Assembly: GCA_963580455.1 (NCBI GenBank)
Contig: OY756970.1
Span: 11,408,001-11,472,000 of the forward strand
Reading direction: 5' to 3'
Source of the DNA: Euonymus europaeus
Lineage: Eukaryota > Streptophyta > Magnoliopsida > Celastrales > Celastraceae
Length of the DNA: 64,000 nt
Part shown: positions 1-10,674 of the stretch, one piece after another
Position numbering within the stretch: position 1 is the stretch's first letter
Layout: each line of letters begins with the position of its first letter
Program-made: the position numbers and the translations under genes
The notes under the pieces: generated by a model
Told to the model about the DNA's origin: nothing
Seen by the model: the letters and a program-made list of their open reading frames with translations, nothing else
The model's database searches: none

Positions 1-1718
1 CAGTCAGTCATTTAAATCATTTTTTTCCAGTACTCGGGCCCTTAACCTAGGTAAACTGCTACAGAGCAACCGGTCGAGATTTTTCTTTAATTAGACGTTC
101 TACCAAAGAACGCTTTCCAGTCAAAACTCGTTTCTATTTTCATTTTCATTTCCGGTATACCTCAACCTTAACCTTTCCATACACCCTCTCTGTAGCAGTA
201 ATACCTGGTTCGTAAAAACACTTTTTTTTTCTTAAACCGAATTTTTCCTTTTCATGTAATGCAATGCATCGTGCTTATAAACAATAATTAATATATCAGC
301 AAATTATATGCAACACATCATCTTCAAGAACACCAAAACCATCATCATATCAGTCTCATCACCATATTCAATTCAAGCATATAACCTTACACATCACATT
401 CTACAAAAACTATCATAACAGTTTTGTCGTCCAGTCATGGTAATCAAACAGCACATATAGCTATAACATAAATAGATCATTTATATCACAGTTCACATTT
501 ATTCAAGTCATCACCAATTCGATCTCATGAAAACATCCCATCAGTACAAACTATCATCATACACAGCCAAATAGACATCACAATCAGTACAAATAAAAGC
601 ACATAAAATTCACATATCACAAAGTTCCGTAATACAGTTGAGTACTACTTACAGCGATGTGCTCCCGTATTCCCGATAATTTAACTACAAACAAATGAGC
701 TCCTGAAACTCGTACAATCCCCACAATTATTTATTAATCTCATAATCTTTAACTCATTTATTAATACTATTATCTTTTAATCAATTTATTTTATTAATAT
801 CATTAACCTAATATAATTAACTTATTACAATTAACTAATTAGAGTAATATCTAACCGAGACAGCTCGACCCGGTGGTCACCCCTAACGAGTCTAACATAT
901 CCATGTAACATACACAACTATTTATTAATCTCACAATCTCTAATTTATTTATTAATATTATTGTCTTTTATTCAACTTATCTATTAATAGCATTATCTTT
1001 ATATAATTAACTTCATATTAACTTAAAACAACTAATTACATCAATTATTAATTAATTAAATTAGAAAAATCCAACCAGGTCAGCTTGACCCGGTTGTTCT
1101 TGTTCGCGGGTCTAATAGACCCGGTTCCTAGCGTTCACGGGTCACCACCGGCCAAGGCCACGGTGGCGAGCACCGCTGGCATGGATGGACAGAGCATGAC
1201 AGGGGCGACGTCACGCCGTTGTACGTTACCTGCAACAAGGATGGATTTTGCCGGAATCCAGCTTCGAAGCCGATGGCTTCTCCTCCACGATTGGCGGCCA
1301 AGATCGCCTCCTTTCCATCCGAAATTGATTTCTATCAACTCCCCTCGCCGAGCTCTTCCTTGCGGTGTCTTCCTCGTCGACGATCGTTGCCAGAAACGGC
1401 TAACCGCCTAACTAGGGTTCAGCACTAGTTTTCCCTCGATTTGTGTGCCAAATACTATATATATATATTTAAATCTTTTACTTATTCAATTATTGTTTTG
1501 CCCATGCCCTCTTGTTTACAATTTCCTGAAACCCCTATCTAATTTAAGAGCTTACAAACTAATTAATTTAATTAAATCCTATTCTACTTTAACTTCTAAA
1601 TTTTCACAATAATTTTATTTTAATTCCGAGTCTGACAACTTGTAATAATAATAATAATAATCGTTATGACATTACCTATCGTAACTACAACAGATATCTA
1701 AAGGTTCGGGGTATTACA
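1..1718 (-). repeat. LTR copy A of a long LTR family (left-truncated by window edge)
   Basis: The block ends gggtattaca at 1718, and on the minus strand this is a TGTAATACCCC LTR start. Its first 80 bases match 13750-13830 in copy B and, reverse-complemented, 29830-29940 in copy C; the shared core is a stretch with actcgggcccttaacc and aactgctacagagcaaccgg. Further shared blocks follow, including the attcacatatcacaa segment near 610. About 510 bp of the LTR lies outside the window. It is probably the 3' LTR of the same element as copy B, but no clear polypurine tract is visible beside it, so the pairing is inferred. It contains inverted acccggtt / gggtc motifs near 865-1145. No credible gene lies here. 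Confidence 0.75.
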
Positions 1719-2255
1719 AAAAATATGGAGAAGAGATACAAAAATAATTTGAAAATACAATCCACGAAAACAAAAGAAAGGCCTACACGCCTGAGCTGTG
1801 ACAAGGACAGGGAAGAAACATGATAGAGTATTACAAGTATTAACTCATACCTCTTATTAAACATTAAGGTTATTTATTTAAGCGTTTTGTACTGATTGTA
1901 TCAACATTGATCTACTCAGTACTATTATGTACTTTTACTAATACCTCTATTACCCTAGATCCTTGTATGGGGTCAATTAATTCATCTATGCTTGAGGAAC
2001 TTAATATTCAATATTGTGGATCGACATGAACTTAACTTTGTTATAACTTATTTGATTTAGGTTGGCTGTCCAACCTGACGACTACCACTTTCGTATCGAC
2101 TATAGATATATTCTCTATGTTGCCTACTTGTTTGCAGTAAATTCTTCTTCTAGTTACATACTCTGATTAGGTATTAATCTCCATAATTTACCCTTAATAT
2201 TTTATCTAATCTATTCGGTTACAATGGATTAACACAGCTTTAATTTCACAGGGTC

Positions 2256-2299
<44 letters not shown>

Positions 2300-2544
2300 C
2301 TTTCCTTTTGCCTTCTTTAGTCCCCAAATAACATATCGTTGTTCCAATCCAATCTTAAGCTCGCCTCACCACCAATTAAGAATGCTTCATATCTATCGAC
2401 TTATACAGTTAATCTTACTATGAGACATTTGTTTTGACTCTCCATATTAACCTTGGAATCATGTCAACTATGCCAGACATTACACCTTGAAGTATTTCCC
2501 ATATACTCTACTAATAGCATTAGGTTATTAATGTGCTATGCTAC
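1719..2544. other. Non-coding interior of the LARD-like element, left part
   Basis: AT-rich DNA between LTR copy A and the Tat gypsy insertion, with no ORF that looks like a protein. It continues at 10675 after the insertion. The only distinct structure is the (TA)n run at 2260-2297. Confidence 0.5.
2260..2297. repeat. (TA)n microsatellite
   Basis: Uninterrupted TA dinucleotide run of about 19 units. Shorter TA runs recur near 16650, 19005, 29170, 49765 and 59742. Confidence 0.9.
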
Positions 2545-2550
2545 TGATGA

Positions 2551-2738
2551 TGCACAGACCTGGGCCTGGTACACACCATGTGAGGAATTGTCCGCTCTGG
2601 GCCGCAAGCGGACCGCACGGCTTTATTTCAGGCAAAGCCCGCCTCCATAGCCCACTCAGCCGTCCAGGGTTTCGGCGGAGTGTGATGCCCGCGCTGGGGA
2701 TCGAACTCCTAACCTCGTGGATGTGAGCGGAACTACTA
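2551..2738 (-). repeat. SINE-like or filler segment at the 5' junction of the Tat element
   Basis: A GC-rich block that matches neither LTR nor gag sits between TGATGA and the first Gag codons. On the minus strand it contains gagttcgatccc, close to the pol III box B consensus GGTTCGANNCC, preceded by ccacgaggttag as in tRNA-derived SINE heads. A poly-A tail or own target duplication was not found, so it may be a truncated SINE or filler DNA from break repair. Confidence 0.35.
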
Positions 2739-2739
2739 C

Positions 2740-5700
2740 CGACGAACAGAGAGGAAAAATAGTGGATTCAGTAGATCATTCACCAGAAGAGATGACCGAG
2801 CCAAACTTGAGAGATATGATTCCTACACTCCACTCAATGCTTCCTTGAAAAGAGTATTGAATGAGATACAGGATCGTGACATCGTCAGGTGGCCGGCAAA
2901 GAAGAAGCCAAGTCCAGGTAGGATGGAGAGCGACAAGTATTGTAAATTCCACCGGGGCCCTGGTCACGACACTGATGAATGTCGCCACCTGAAGGACGAG
3001 GTAGAAAACTTAATCCGGAGAGGATACCTTAAGCGTTTTACTAGCTCGGTGGGAGACAAACGAGAAAGAGAAGGAAGAAAAGAAAATCCAAGAGGCCTAA
3101 GAGAGAATGAAGACAGGCGACAGAGGAGGCGGCGAGAGGAATCCCCTCGTCATCGAAATCGTGGAACAGCTGGTACCATTGGTATGATAGTCGGTGGCCT
3201 AGCTTCGGGAGGAGAAAGTTCATCTGGGAGGAGAGCATATGCTCGGACTGTGCATCAGATCCACGAGAGTTCAAAGAGAACGAGAACGGGGGAGGAGAAG
3301 ATAACATTCTCGGAGAAAGACGGGGACGGTCTGCACCAGCCCCATGACGATGCGTTGATCATTGATGTTATCATCGCCAACTACAAGGTCAAGAAGGTCT
3401 TGATTGATAACGGGAGCGCAGCGGATGTTCTCTTCTATCATGCCTTCAAACAGATGAACCTTCCAAGAGAGAGCTTGAAGAAGTTTTCTTCACCCCTATA
3501 CGGTTTCACGGGAGAACAAGTTGTCCCTGTCGGGATAATAAGTCTACCCATAACCTTGGGTGATTACCCGAGATCAAAATTATTTATGGTGGAACTTCTG
3601 GTCGTCGATGTGAAGACCCCATACAACGCGTTGATTGGCAGACCACTGCTTCATAAGGCCCGAGCAGTTGTCTCAACTTATTACCTGAAAATGAAATTCC
3701 CCACTGATCAAGGAGTAGGAGAAGTTCAGGGCGACCAAAAGCTCGCCCGCCAGATGTATGTGACCGATCTTAAAGAAAAGAAAAAGCCAGTCTCGATCAT
3801 AGAGTTGGCAGATGATCAGAACAATCAAATCTCGAAGCCCTCGCCAGGCGAACAACTCATTGCTCTTCCTGTCGAGCATGCAACGGAGAAGAAATTGTAC
3901 TATGGTTCCGAGCTTAGCAAAGATTTAAGCGAAGGCTTGATGAATCTACTTTTGGAGAACATCACCACATTCGCATGGAGTGCACATGAGATGCCGGGTA
4001 TCAGTGCTGATGTTATCACTCACCATCTGAGTATCAAACCTGGTAACCGACCAGTAAAGCAAAAGAAGAGGAACTTTGCACAAGACAGGCAAGAAGCCAT
4101 TAAAACAGAGGTTAACAAGCTTTTAAATGCTGACTTCATCCGCGAAGTACAATATCCGGAATGGCTTTCTAACGTTGTTATGGTAGCCAAACCGAATGGT
4201 AAATGGCGCATGTGTGTAGACTTCACTCACCTAAACAAGGCCTGTCCGAAGGATAGCTACCCGCTGCCAAAAATAGACCAATTGGTAGACGCAACCTCGG
4301 GAAAGGGTCTCCTCAGTTTCCTTGATGCCTACTCAGGATACCATCAGATTCAGATGCATCAAGATGACGAGGAGCACACCTCGTTTGTTACCCCTGAGGG
4401 TACATATTGCTACCAAGTTATGCCTTTTGGATTGAAGAATGCAGGGGCTACCTATCAACGGCTAGTCAACAAAATGTTCTCCCCAATGCTCGGAAAGACA
4501 GTTGAAGCGTACGTCGATGATATAGTCGTTAAAAGCAAAAAACCCGAGGAGCACTTGGGCGACTTGCAGGATGTATTTAATGTTTTAAACAATTTTGGAA
4601 TGAAGCTCAATCCCGAGAAGTGTGCTTTTGGCGTTTCATCGGGTAAATTCCTCGGTTTCCTCATCTCCAAACGAGGAATTGAGGTGAACCCTGAAAAGGT
4701 GTTAGCGATAATTAACATGCAAGCCCCGAGGAACAAGAAGGAGGTTCAACAACTCACCGGGCGAACTGCAGCACTAAACCGATTTCTCGCCAGATCAGGA
4801 GATCGCTGTAAACACTTCTTTAACGCACTTAAGCAAACAACCGACTTTGAATGGAATGAGCACTGTCAAGAAGCTTTCGAAGAGCTCAAGTCTTATTTGA
4901 GTCGACCACCTCTACTCACTGCTCCAAAGGAAGGAGAACCGTTATCCCTCTACTTAGCTACCACTGAGCATGCAGTGAGTGCCGTGCTCGTAAGCGAGGG
5001 AGAGGATAAGGTTCAGAGGCCAATATACTACACTAGTAAGATTCTCACTGCAATCGAGAAGAGATACGCCAAGGCCGAGAGAATGGCCCTGGCACTAGTG
5101 ACCACGGCAAGGAAGTTGAGACCCTATTTTCAAGCCCATACAATTACAGTGCTGACTGATCAGCCGCTCAAGAGCATTTTACAGAATCCAGACATATCGG
5201 GAAGACTTATTAAGTGGTCAGTCGAACTTAGTGAGTTTGATATCTACTTCGAGCCGAGAAGAGCAATCAAAGCTCAAGTCCTCGCGGATTTCGTTACGGA
5301 ATGCCAACATCCTTTAGAGGAAGAAGCGCCGCAGGAGCAATGGCAACTCTTCGTCGATGGATCTACGAACAAGGATGGCAGCGGAGCAGGGATTCTGCTT
5401 CTCGGACCCGGGGGCATGACTACTGAGTATGCCCTCCGTTTCCAATTCAAAGCCTCTAATAACGAGGCTGAATATGAAGCTCTGCTAGCTGGATTAAAGC
5501 TGGCCATCGAGCTAGAGGTTCGCAATTTGCGGATTCACAGCGATTCACAGCTCGTCACCGAGCAGGTCCGTGGAGAATATGAGGCGAGAGGCTCCAATAT
5601 GATCAAATATCTTGCAAAAGCTAAGGGGCTGATGAGTGAGATCCCGAATGTCGAAATACTGAGAGTGCCTCGAGAAGAAAATCAGCAAGCAGACGTATTG

Positions 5701-7044
5701 GCCCGACTTGCGTCAACAAGCAAGAAAGATCATGCTTCCTCAGTTCGGATAGAAATGCTTCCTAAACCTAGCATCTTTGTTAAAGAAATTGCGGAGATCA
5801 ACACTGAACGATCTTGGATGGATGCAATACGCGCCTTCCTCACGGAGGGGCAATTGCCGGAAGACAGGAACGAGGCTAAAAGTATCCGAGCAAGGGCAGC
5901 GAGGTATTCCATTATTCAAGGCACCCTTTACCGACGATCTTACACACTCCCTTACCTTAAGTGCCTTGCTCCACGAGAGTCAGATTACGCTCTCCGAGAA
6001 GTTCATGGAGGAATATGCGGCAGCCACTCCGGTGCAAGGACCTTAGCAAACAAGGTCTTGCGCTGCGGGTATTACTGGCCGACCATGAACAAGGACGCAA
6101 AGGAGTTGGTGAGGAAGTGTGACAAGTGCCAGAGACATGCCAACGTATCGCATCACCCACCGTCGGAGATTACAGTGATGGAGAACCCTTGTCCGTTTGC
6201 ACAATGGGGGCTGGATTTGTTAGGACCTTTTCCTCAGGCAACAGCCCAAAGGAAATTTCTCATAGTGGCCGTGGATTATTTCACGAAGTGGGTTGAAGCC
6301 GAGCCTCTGGCCACAATTACTGACCACAAGGTGAAAGACTTCATTTGGAAAACCATCGTCTGCAGATATGGTGTTCCTCGGATCCTTGTTACTGATAATG
6401 GCCGACAGTTTGTGAGTGCCAATATACGGCAGTTTTGTGACGAACACGGCATCAACCTCAGGATTACTGCTGTAGCTCACCCTCAAGCTAATGGACAAGT
6501 AGAAGTCATCAACCGAATCATACTACAAGGAATCAAGGCTCGTCTGGACCAAGCCAAGGGACTCTGGACTGAACAGCTCCATAGCGTCCTCTGGTCTTAT
6601 CGGACTACGCCTCGGACATCAACAGGAGAGACACCTTTCTCCTTAGTATTCGGATCAGAAGCTGTTATCCCAGTTGAAATTGGAGTTCCCACTCCTCGTA
6701 TAACTGAGTTTGAAGAATCAGGTAACAGTGACTTATTGCTCAACAATCTTGATTTCTTGGAAGAAGCTCGAGAGACTGCTCGGATCAGGATTGCTGCTTA
6801 CAAACAAAGAACGGCCCGATATTACAACAAAAGGGTCCGAACAAGGAAGTTTTCAGAAGGAGACTGGGTTCTAAGGAAAGCTGCTGCAGCCGGAAGGCAT
6901 CCAGGTAAGCTCGGAGAAACTTGGGAAGGACCTTTCCGAGTTATCAAAGTTCTGCTTGATGGTACTTACAAACTGGAAAATCCCGAGAAGCCTGGAGAGA
7001 TGAGACCTTGGAATGCCGAGAACCTTCGAAGATACTATGTTTAA
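2740..7044 (+). CDS. Gag-Pol polyprotein of Tat-lineage gypsy element (5' truncated gag)
   Basis: Retrotransposon polyprotein for packaging, reverse transcription and integration. The frame is open from 2713 (stop at 2710-2712). Gag-like sequence begins near 2740 and the true start is lost, so the first visible residues belong to the C-terminal part of Gag. The first ATG or TTG downstream is not meaningful. Counting residues from 2845: a CCHC-like knuckle CKFHRGPGHDTDEC at 33-46; aspartic protease DNGSAAD near 188 (DNGS in place of DTGS is common in this lineage); reverse transcriptase with YVDD near 556; a first RNase H, then a second (LFVDGST, NNEAEYEALLAG, SDSQLV) from about 836; integrase zinc domain near 1054-1096; integrase core with WGLDLLGPF, TDNGRQF and NGQVEVINR. 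There is no internal stop or frameshift over 1399 residues, which suggests a fairly young insertion despite the lost 5' end. Confidence 0.93.
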   Translation, partial: RRTERKNSGFSRSFTRRDDRAKLERYDSYTPLNASLKRVLNEIQDRDIVRWPAKKKPSPGRMESDKYCKFHRGPGHDTDECRHLKDEVENLIRRGYLKRFTSSVGDKREREGRKENPRGLRENEDRRQRRRREESPRHRNRGTAGTIGMIVGGLASGGESSSGRRAYARTVHQIHESSKRTRTGEEKITFSEKDGDGLHQPHDDALIIDVIIANYKVKKVLIDNGSAADVLFYHAFKQMNLPRESLKKFSSPLYGFTGEQVVPVGIISLPITLGDYPRSKLFMVELLVVDVKTPYNALIGRPLLHKARAVVSTYYLKMKFPTDQGVGEVQGDQKLARQMYVTDLKEKKKPVSIIELADDQNNQISKPSPGEQLIALPVEHATEKKLYYGSELSKDLSEGLMNLLLENITTFAWSAHEMPGISADVITHHLSIKPGNRPVKQKKRNFAQDRQEAIKTEVNKLLNADFIREVQYPEWLSNVVMVAKPNGKWRMCVDFTHLNKACPKDSYPLPKIDQLVDATSGKGLLSFLDAYSGYHQIQMHQDDEEHTSFVTPEGTYCYQVMPFGLKNAGATYQRLVNKMFSPMLGKTVEAYVDDIVVKSKKPEEHLGDLQDVFNVLNNFGMKLNPEKCAFGVSSGKFLGFLISKRGIEVNPEKVLAIINMQAPRNKKEVQQLTGRTAALNRFLARSGDRCKHFFNALKQTTDFEWNEHCQEAFEELKSYLSRPPLLTAPKEGEPLSLYLATTEHAVSAVLVSEGEDKVQRPIYYTSKILTAIEKRYAKAERMALALVTTARKLRPYFQAHTITVLTDQPLKSILQNPDISGRLIKWSVELSEFDIYFEPRRAIKAQVLADFVTECQHPLEEEAPQEQWQLFVDGSTNKDGSGAGILLLGPGGMTTEYALRFQFKASNNEAEYEALLAGLKLAIELEVRNLRIHSDSQLVTEQVRGEYEARGSNMIKYLAKAKGLMSEIPNVEILRVPREENQQADVLARLASTSKKDHASSVRIEMLPKPSIFVKEIAEINTERSWMDAIRAFLTEGQLPEDRNEAKSIRARAARYSIIQGTLYRRSYTLPYLKCLAPRESDYALREVHGGICGSHSGARTLANKVLRCGYYWPTMNKDAKELVRKCDKCQRHANVSHHPPSEITVMENPCPFAQWGLDLLGPFPQATAQRKFLIVAVDYFTKWVEAEPLATITDHKVKDFIWKTIVCRYGVPRILVTDNGRQFVSANIRQFCDEHGINLRITAVAHPQANGQVEVINRIILQGIKARLDQAKGLWTEQLHSVLWSYRTTPRTSTGETPFSLVFGSEAVIPVEIGVPTPRITEFEESGNSDLLLNNLDFLEEARETARIRIAAYKQRTARYYNKRVRTRKFSEGDWVLRKAAAAGRHPGKLGETWEGPFRVIKVLLDGTYKLENPEKPGEMRPWNAENLRRYYV

Positions 7045-7244
7045 TTTCATCTTGCTGTCATGTACTTAAGCACAATTTCCATTTCAAAACTCGTTTCTTA
7101 CACGAGACTTAGGATTTTGCTGATTCAATGAAAGTAGTTTGTTTTGCTATAAGGATCCTCAAAGGTAAGCGTTGCTCGGCACAAGTCAGCCGCAATGCCT
7201 GAGCATTATTACAAGCCCACTAAGGTCAGGGGACCGAGGAAAAG

Positions 7245-7616
7245 CATGGTTTTGTTTCAACTCATTTAATTTGAGTTACAACAGCCAAGCAGAAAAACAA
7301 GTTGGCTACGACCCGAGCAAGTTTGGGCCACAGCAAACATGGTTTTGTTTCAACTCATTTAATTTGAGTTACAACAGCCAAGCAGAAGAACAAGTTAGCT
7401 ACGACCCGAGCAAGTTTGGGCCACAGCAAACATGGTTTTGTTTCAACTCATTTAATTTGAGTTACAACAGCCAAGCAGAAGAACAAGTTAGCTACGACCC
7501 GAGCAAGTTTGGGCCACAGCAAACATGGTTTTGTTTCAACTCATTTAATTTGAGTTACAACAGCCAAGCAGGGAAACAAGTTGGCTACGACCCGAGCAAA
7601 TTTGGGCCACAGCTCT
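7245..7616 (+). repeat. 93-bp tandem repeat, four units
   Basis: Units start at 7245, 7338, 7431 and 7524, each with catggttttgtttcaactc and ending near tttgggccacagcaaa. The period of 93 is divisible by three, so one frame (7172-7654) stays open across the array, but the protein has no recognisable family. Tandem arrays between pol and the 3' LTR are common in Tat/Ogre-type elements. The units differ at only a few positions. Confidence 0.9.
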
Positions 7617-7796
7617 ACTTGTTCTCAAATCAGCTACAACAAGCTGCGTTTTAAGTTATGATTTCCGAGAAAAAAGATGGACAGTAATAGACAAGAAATG
7701 GGAAGAAAAGAACTCGACTTCATTAAAATTAAAAACGTTATTTACAAATGTTGAGAACAGAGTTTGATCAAGAAGGAAGAGAACAAGGGCCAGTTC

Positions 7797-9864
7797 CTAA
7801 TTTTCAATATCAACTAGCTCCTCGGCAGTCCTCTCTGCCTCACCCTCAACAGAAGGAAGGGGCACGTCGACTTCTTCATTCCTCGGAGGAATCGGCGGAG
7901 CATCGGTCTCCGTGTACCCATCGATGTCCTCCTCGACGTCCCCCTCGTCCTCTTGAAGTAGGCGGAACTGCTCGTAGGCATCCTCCTTCACCACATCCTC
8001 GTCGTCTTTCCCCGCGATGACCGGGCACAGCTCATCCAAAATGTCCGAGCTCTGGCCTTTGCCGACGAGGAACCTCCGAGCTTCTTTGACAGCAGCCTGG
8101 AAGCAGAAAAAGCCTTCTTGCTTAAGGGTAAGTTGGAACTCCTTAGAGTCGCGAAACTCTCGGAGACCAGCTTGTCGCCCGCTTTCAAACAGGACGGCCC
8201 CTTCAGCCTCAGCTGCTGACTTTTGTCTTGCGAGCTCATCCTCGGCTTCTTTCAGCTTCGTAGCCATCAGATTCTCTGATGCCTGCGTTTTCTCGAGTTC
8301 CAACCTCGTCAGCTTCAAAGCGGTCTCTGTCCGACCAATAGCTCCCTTGAGTAGGAAAATTTCTTGGGCGGCAGTCTTCTTCTCGGCCTCGGAGCTTCGT
8401 ATGTCAAGCGACAACTTCCCGAGAAGTGAAGACAACTGCAAATAACAACAGAAAACAGATGAGTTATTAAGCAAGCTGAAGGAAAACTTGCTAAACAATG
8501 TTCCGAGCGGAAAGATGTACCTCCATCAGCTTAACAGCCGAAGCCTCCATCCTCTCCTCGGTAGCCATCTCCTCGGCTCGCCTCTGATCCGAGGGAAGAG
8601 ACAGCTTCTCGAGCATCTCCAACGCCACCCGAGGATTGGTCACTGTATCAGATAAACGCACATTCCACTGAGGAATGTGAACGTCTCCCATCCTGTGAGG
8701 AGGAGAGGAAGAGCGGGCGTCGGATGTACGAGAAGGAGATCCAACGGCCCGGAAAGATGGGGTGGAAACGAAGACACCGCGACCTCGACCCAAGTCTTTT
8801 CCTCGGCCTGGTTTGACTTGGGCACCCTCAGCGGGGGTAACCCTTGTTTTCTTGCTCGGCCCAGCACCCCCATCAGGTCTCCTCTTCTTGCCCAAGTTGG
8901 CAGTCCTCTTCTGCAACTTTAGGTAATCAGCGGCCGACGACATATCTGAGAAGTAACAAGAATCAGTCATCAACATGATTAGTATAACAAAGTTATAAAC
9001 AAAACCGAGCAAGAGCAGGTCCCCACCTTGCATCGCTTGCTCGGACCTATGAGCCCTTGTAAAGTCTACAGCTCGGCATATCATAGGCACAGAAGGCTTA
9101 GTGAAAGGACCTCTGAGGGTAAGATACCAGTCAAGCTCCTGAGGAGAAAGTTGGGGAAGTCGCTTAAACTTACTGAATTTTGGGACAACCCACGAGGTCC
9201 TAAAAGGAAGATCCTCGTCCTCGCCCAAGGGCATCCGAACAAAGAAATAACTAGACTTCCAATGATGATTGGAAGAGGAATATTTTGGAGCAACCAGACC
9301 CTTCTTGAACTTTAAATAGCAAAGTCCAGGGTTTCTCGGAGCTCTACAAAGGGAGAAAATGTGTTGAAGAACATTAGAGGAAAAAGGGACGCGAAGCTCG
9401 GCACAGTAGTATAGAATTGTGCCGAGAAAGACCCAAGAGTTGGGAGCAAGGCAGGTTGGGCAAATGTCGAACCGATCAAAGAAGGAGCATACTGCTGGGG
9501 CAATCGGTATCCGACAACCAAATGATAATGCGGTGGTAGAAATGGCAAACTCCCCATGTTGAGGACGGAATGGAGATACTCCCTCGGGCACAGGCCTGCA
9601 AGGGTAGGGAATACCGAACAACTTGCGTTGGGATTCCACCTCGGAGGCTGAAAGGCTACAGCTAAGATTCCTAGGCTCCCTAGAACCATCACCTGCTGCT
9701 CGGGCCTCCTGTATTTCGAATCCAGGAGGGGCAAAGAAAGGGCGTTCTGCTAAGGGTAGCCTAATGCTCGTCCTAACAGGAGGAGAGTTAGAGGTCGAAG
9801 GAGAAGTTCCTAAATCGGCTTCCTCTAACACATTAATATTACTATCCGAAGAAGGGGAAGACAT
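7797..9864 (-). CDS. Spliced antisense gene of the Tat element (function unknown)
   Basis: An antisense gene lying opposite the sense transcript, between pol and the 3' LTR. I infer the structure complement(join(7797..8435, 8521..8945, 9027..9864)), a 633-residue protein. Both introns (81 and 85 bp) have GT...AG ends, and the three exon lengths sum to a multiple of three. Start chosen: the ATG at 9864 (MSSPSSDSN), rather than one 25 codons upstream in a poor context. The N-terminal half has a conserved-looking globular region (FDRFDICPTCLAPNSW, then SSYFFVRMPLGEDED) resembling the antisense-ORF proteins known in Tat, Retand and Grande-like elements. The middle is basic and serine-rich. The C-terminal exon is rich in Glu, Lys and Leu (EAEKKTAAQEIFLLKGAI), probably coiled coil, with an acidic tail. 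The biochemical function of this family is not known to me. No stop breaks the spliced frame. Confidence 0.75.
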
Positions 9865-10211
9865 TTCTCGTACCTGATGAGACGAAGAAGAGATAGTATT
9901 TGCTCGGAAAAAGAAGATTACGTTTGCTCGGATAGACAATGCTCGGGGCTCTCAATTTTGGCAGCAAGTGAGTTGGATAGTGACGCCCTCGCTATTTAAA
10001 GTCGAAGACCGCCCCGGTCAACGGACCCGATGACGAGACGTACCGCCTTCTCTCATCTGGGCCGCTCAACCTCTGCACACCAGATAACCACTGGATCAAG
10101 ATCAATCAAATCTTAGCCGTTCAACGACTCACAATTAATGTCAGCCTCGGGAACTCAAACGTCCACTCATACAGACCTATCATTGGTCCTACGATGACCA
10201 ATCACAGGTCT

Positions 10212-10222
10212 GAGGGGGCAAG
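10212..10222 (+). other. Polypurine tract of the Tat element
   Basis: The run gagggggcaag directly abuts the TG of the 3' LTR, the expected site for plus-strand DNA priming. Confidence 0.8.
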
Positions 10223-10669
10223 TGATGAGGATAATTTTCTCCTACAATGACAACATGACACGTGGATGTAATTGTCAACAGCTTCATGCTCGGTACCGAG
10301 AAGAAGGATGCACGTTCCTCGGTACTCATACTCAGAGTGGTAAAAAGCTGTCATGAACTACCCAAACAGGAACTACCTCCACTATAAAAAGGGGCAAACC
10401 CTCAGGTAAAAGGGGAGGATTTTTTGACTAATTACAAGAGCACCGAGCAGTGCACTTCACAGAGTTCCTTTGTGCTCGCATCTGACTTGAGCGTCGGAGC
10501 GCCAACGCCAGAGAACACTCTCTGGCGGGCCTCTAGCTTACGTTTGCTCTTTGTCACAGGATCATTCTATTATCGGAGAGAAGCTAATCCGAGGAAGGAC
10601 ATCAACAGACGAGAAAGCTCTTGTTCAAACCTATCCTGATACGTCTTGGACTGATTTAGGACGTCATCA
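10223..10669 (+). repeat. 3' LTR of the Tat gypsy element
   Basis: A 447-bp LTR beginning TGATGAGGATAA and ending GACGTCATCA. It carries a TATA box at 10383-10390 and is followed by the target duplication gctac. Its 5' counterpart at 2545 keeps only about the first six bases. Confidence 0.88.
10383..10390 (+). promoter_or_regulatory. TATA box of the Tat LTR
   Basis: TATAAAAA about 160 bp into the LTR, followed by a G-rich stretch, marks the likely U3/R boundary. Because it is in the 3' LTR, it would drive transcripts outward into 10.4-13 kb. Confidence 0.65.
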
Positions 10670-10674
10670 GCTAC

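Larger units (their letters stand above)
2545..10669 (+). mobile_element. Tat-lineage Ty3/gypsy retrotransposon lacking its 5' LTR
   Basis: The element is flanked by the 5-bp duplication gctac (2540-2544 and 10670-10674). It starts TGATGA and ends TCATCA, matching the TGATGA...TCATCA termini of its own 3' LTR (10223-10669). After only about 6 bp of the 5' LTR, the rest of that LTR, the primer-binding site and most of gag are gone, and about 190 bp of unrelated sequence sits there. Then follow the Gag-Pol frame, a 93-bp tandem repeat, an antisense spliced gene, a polypurine tract and the 3' LTR. Dual RNase H-like domains, a DNGS protease and the antisense gene are typical of the Tat group. It inserted into the interior of the LARD-like element. 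Confidence 0.93.

Noticed and set aside
1085..1428. Overlapping 60-110-codon ORFs in LTR copy A
   Set aside because: GC-rich LTR sequence; frames overlap on both strands and are not conserved in copies B or C.
7172..7654. 160-codon ORF through the 93-bp repeats
   Set aside because: Open only because the repeat length is a multiple of three; no homology or start context.
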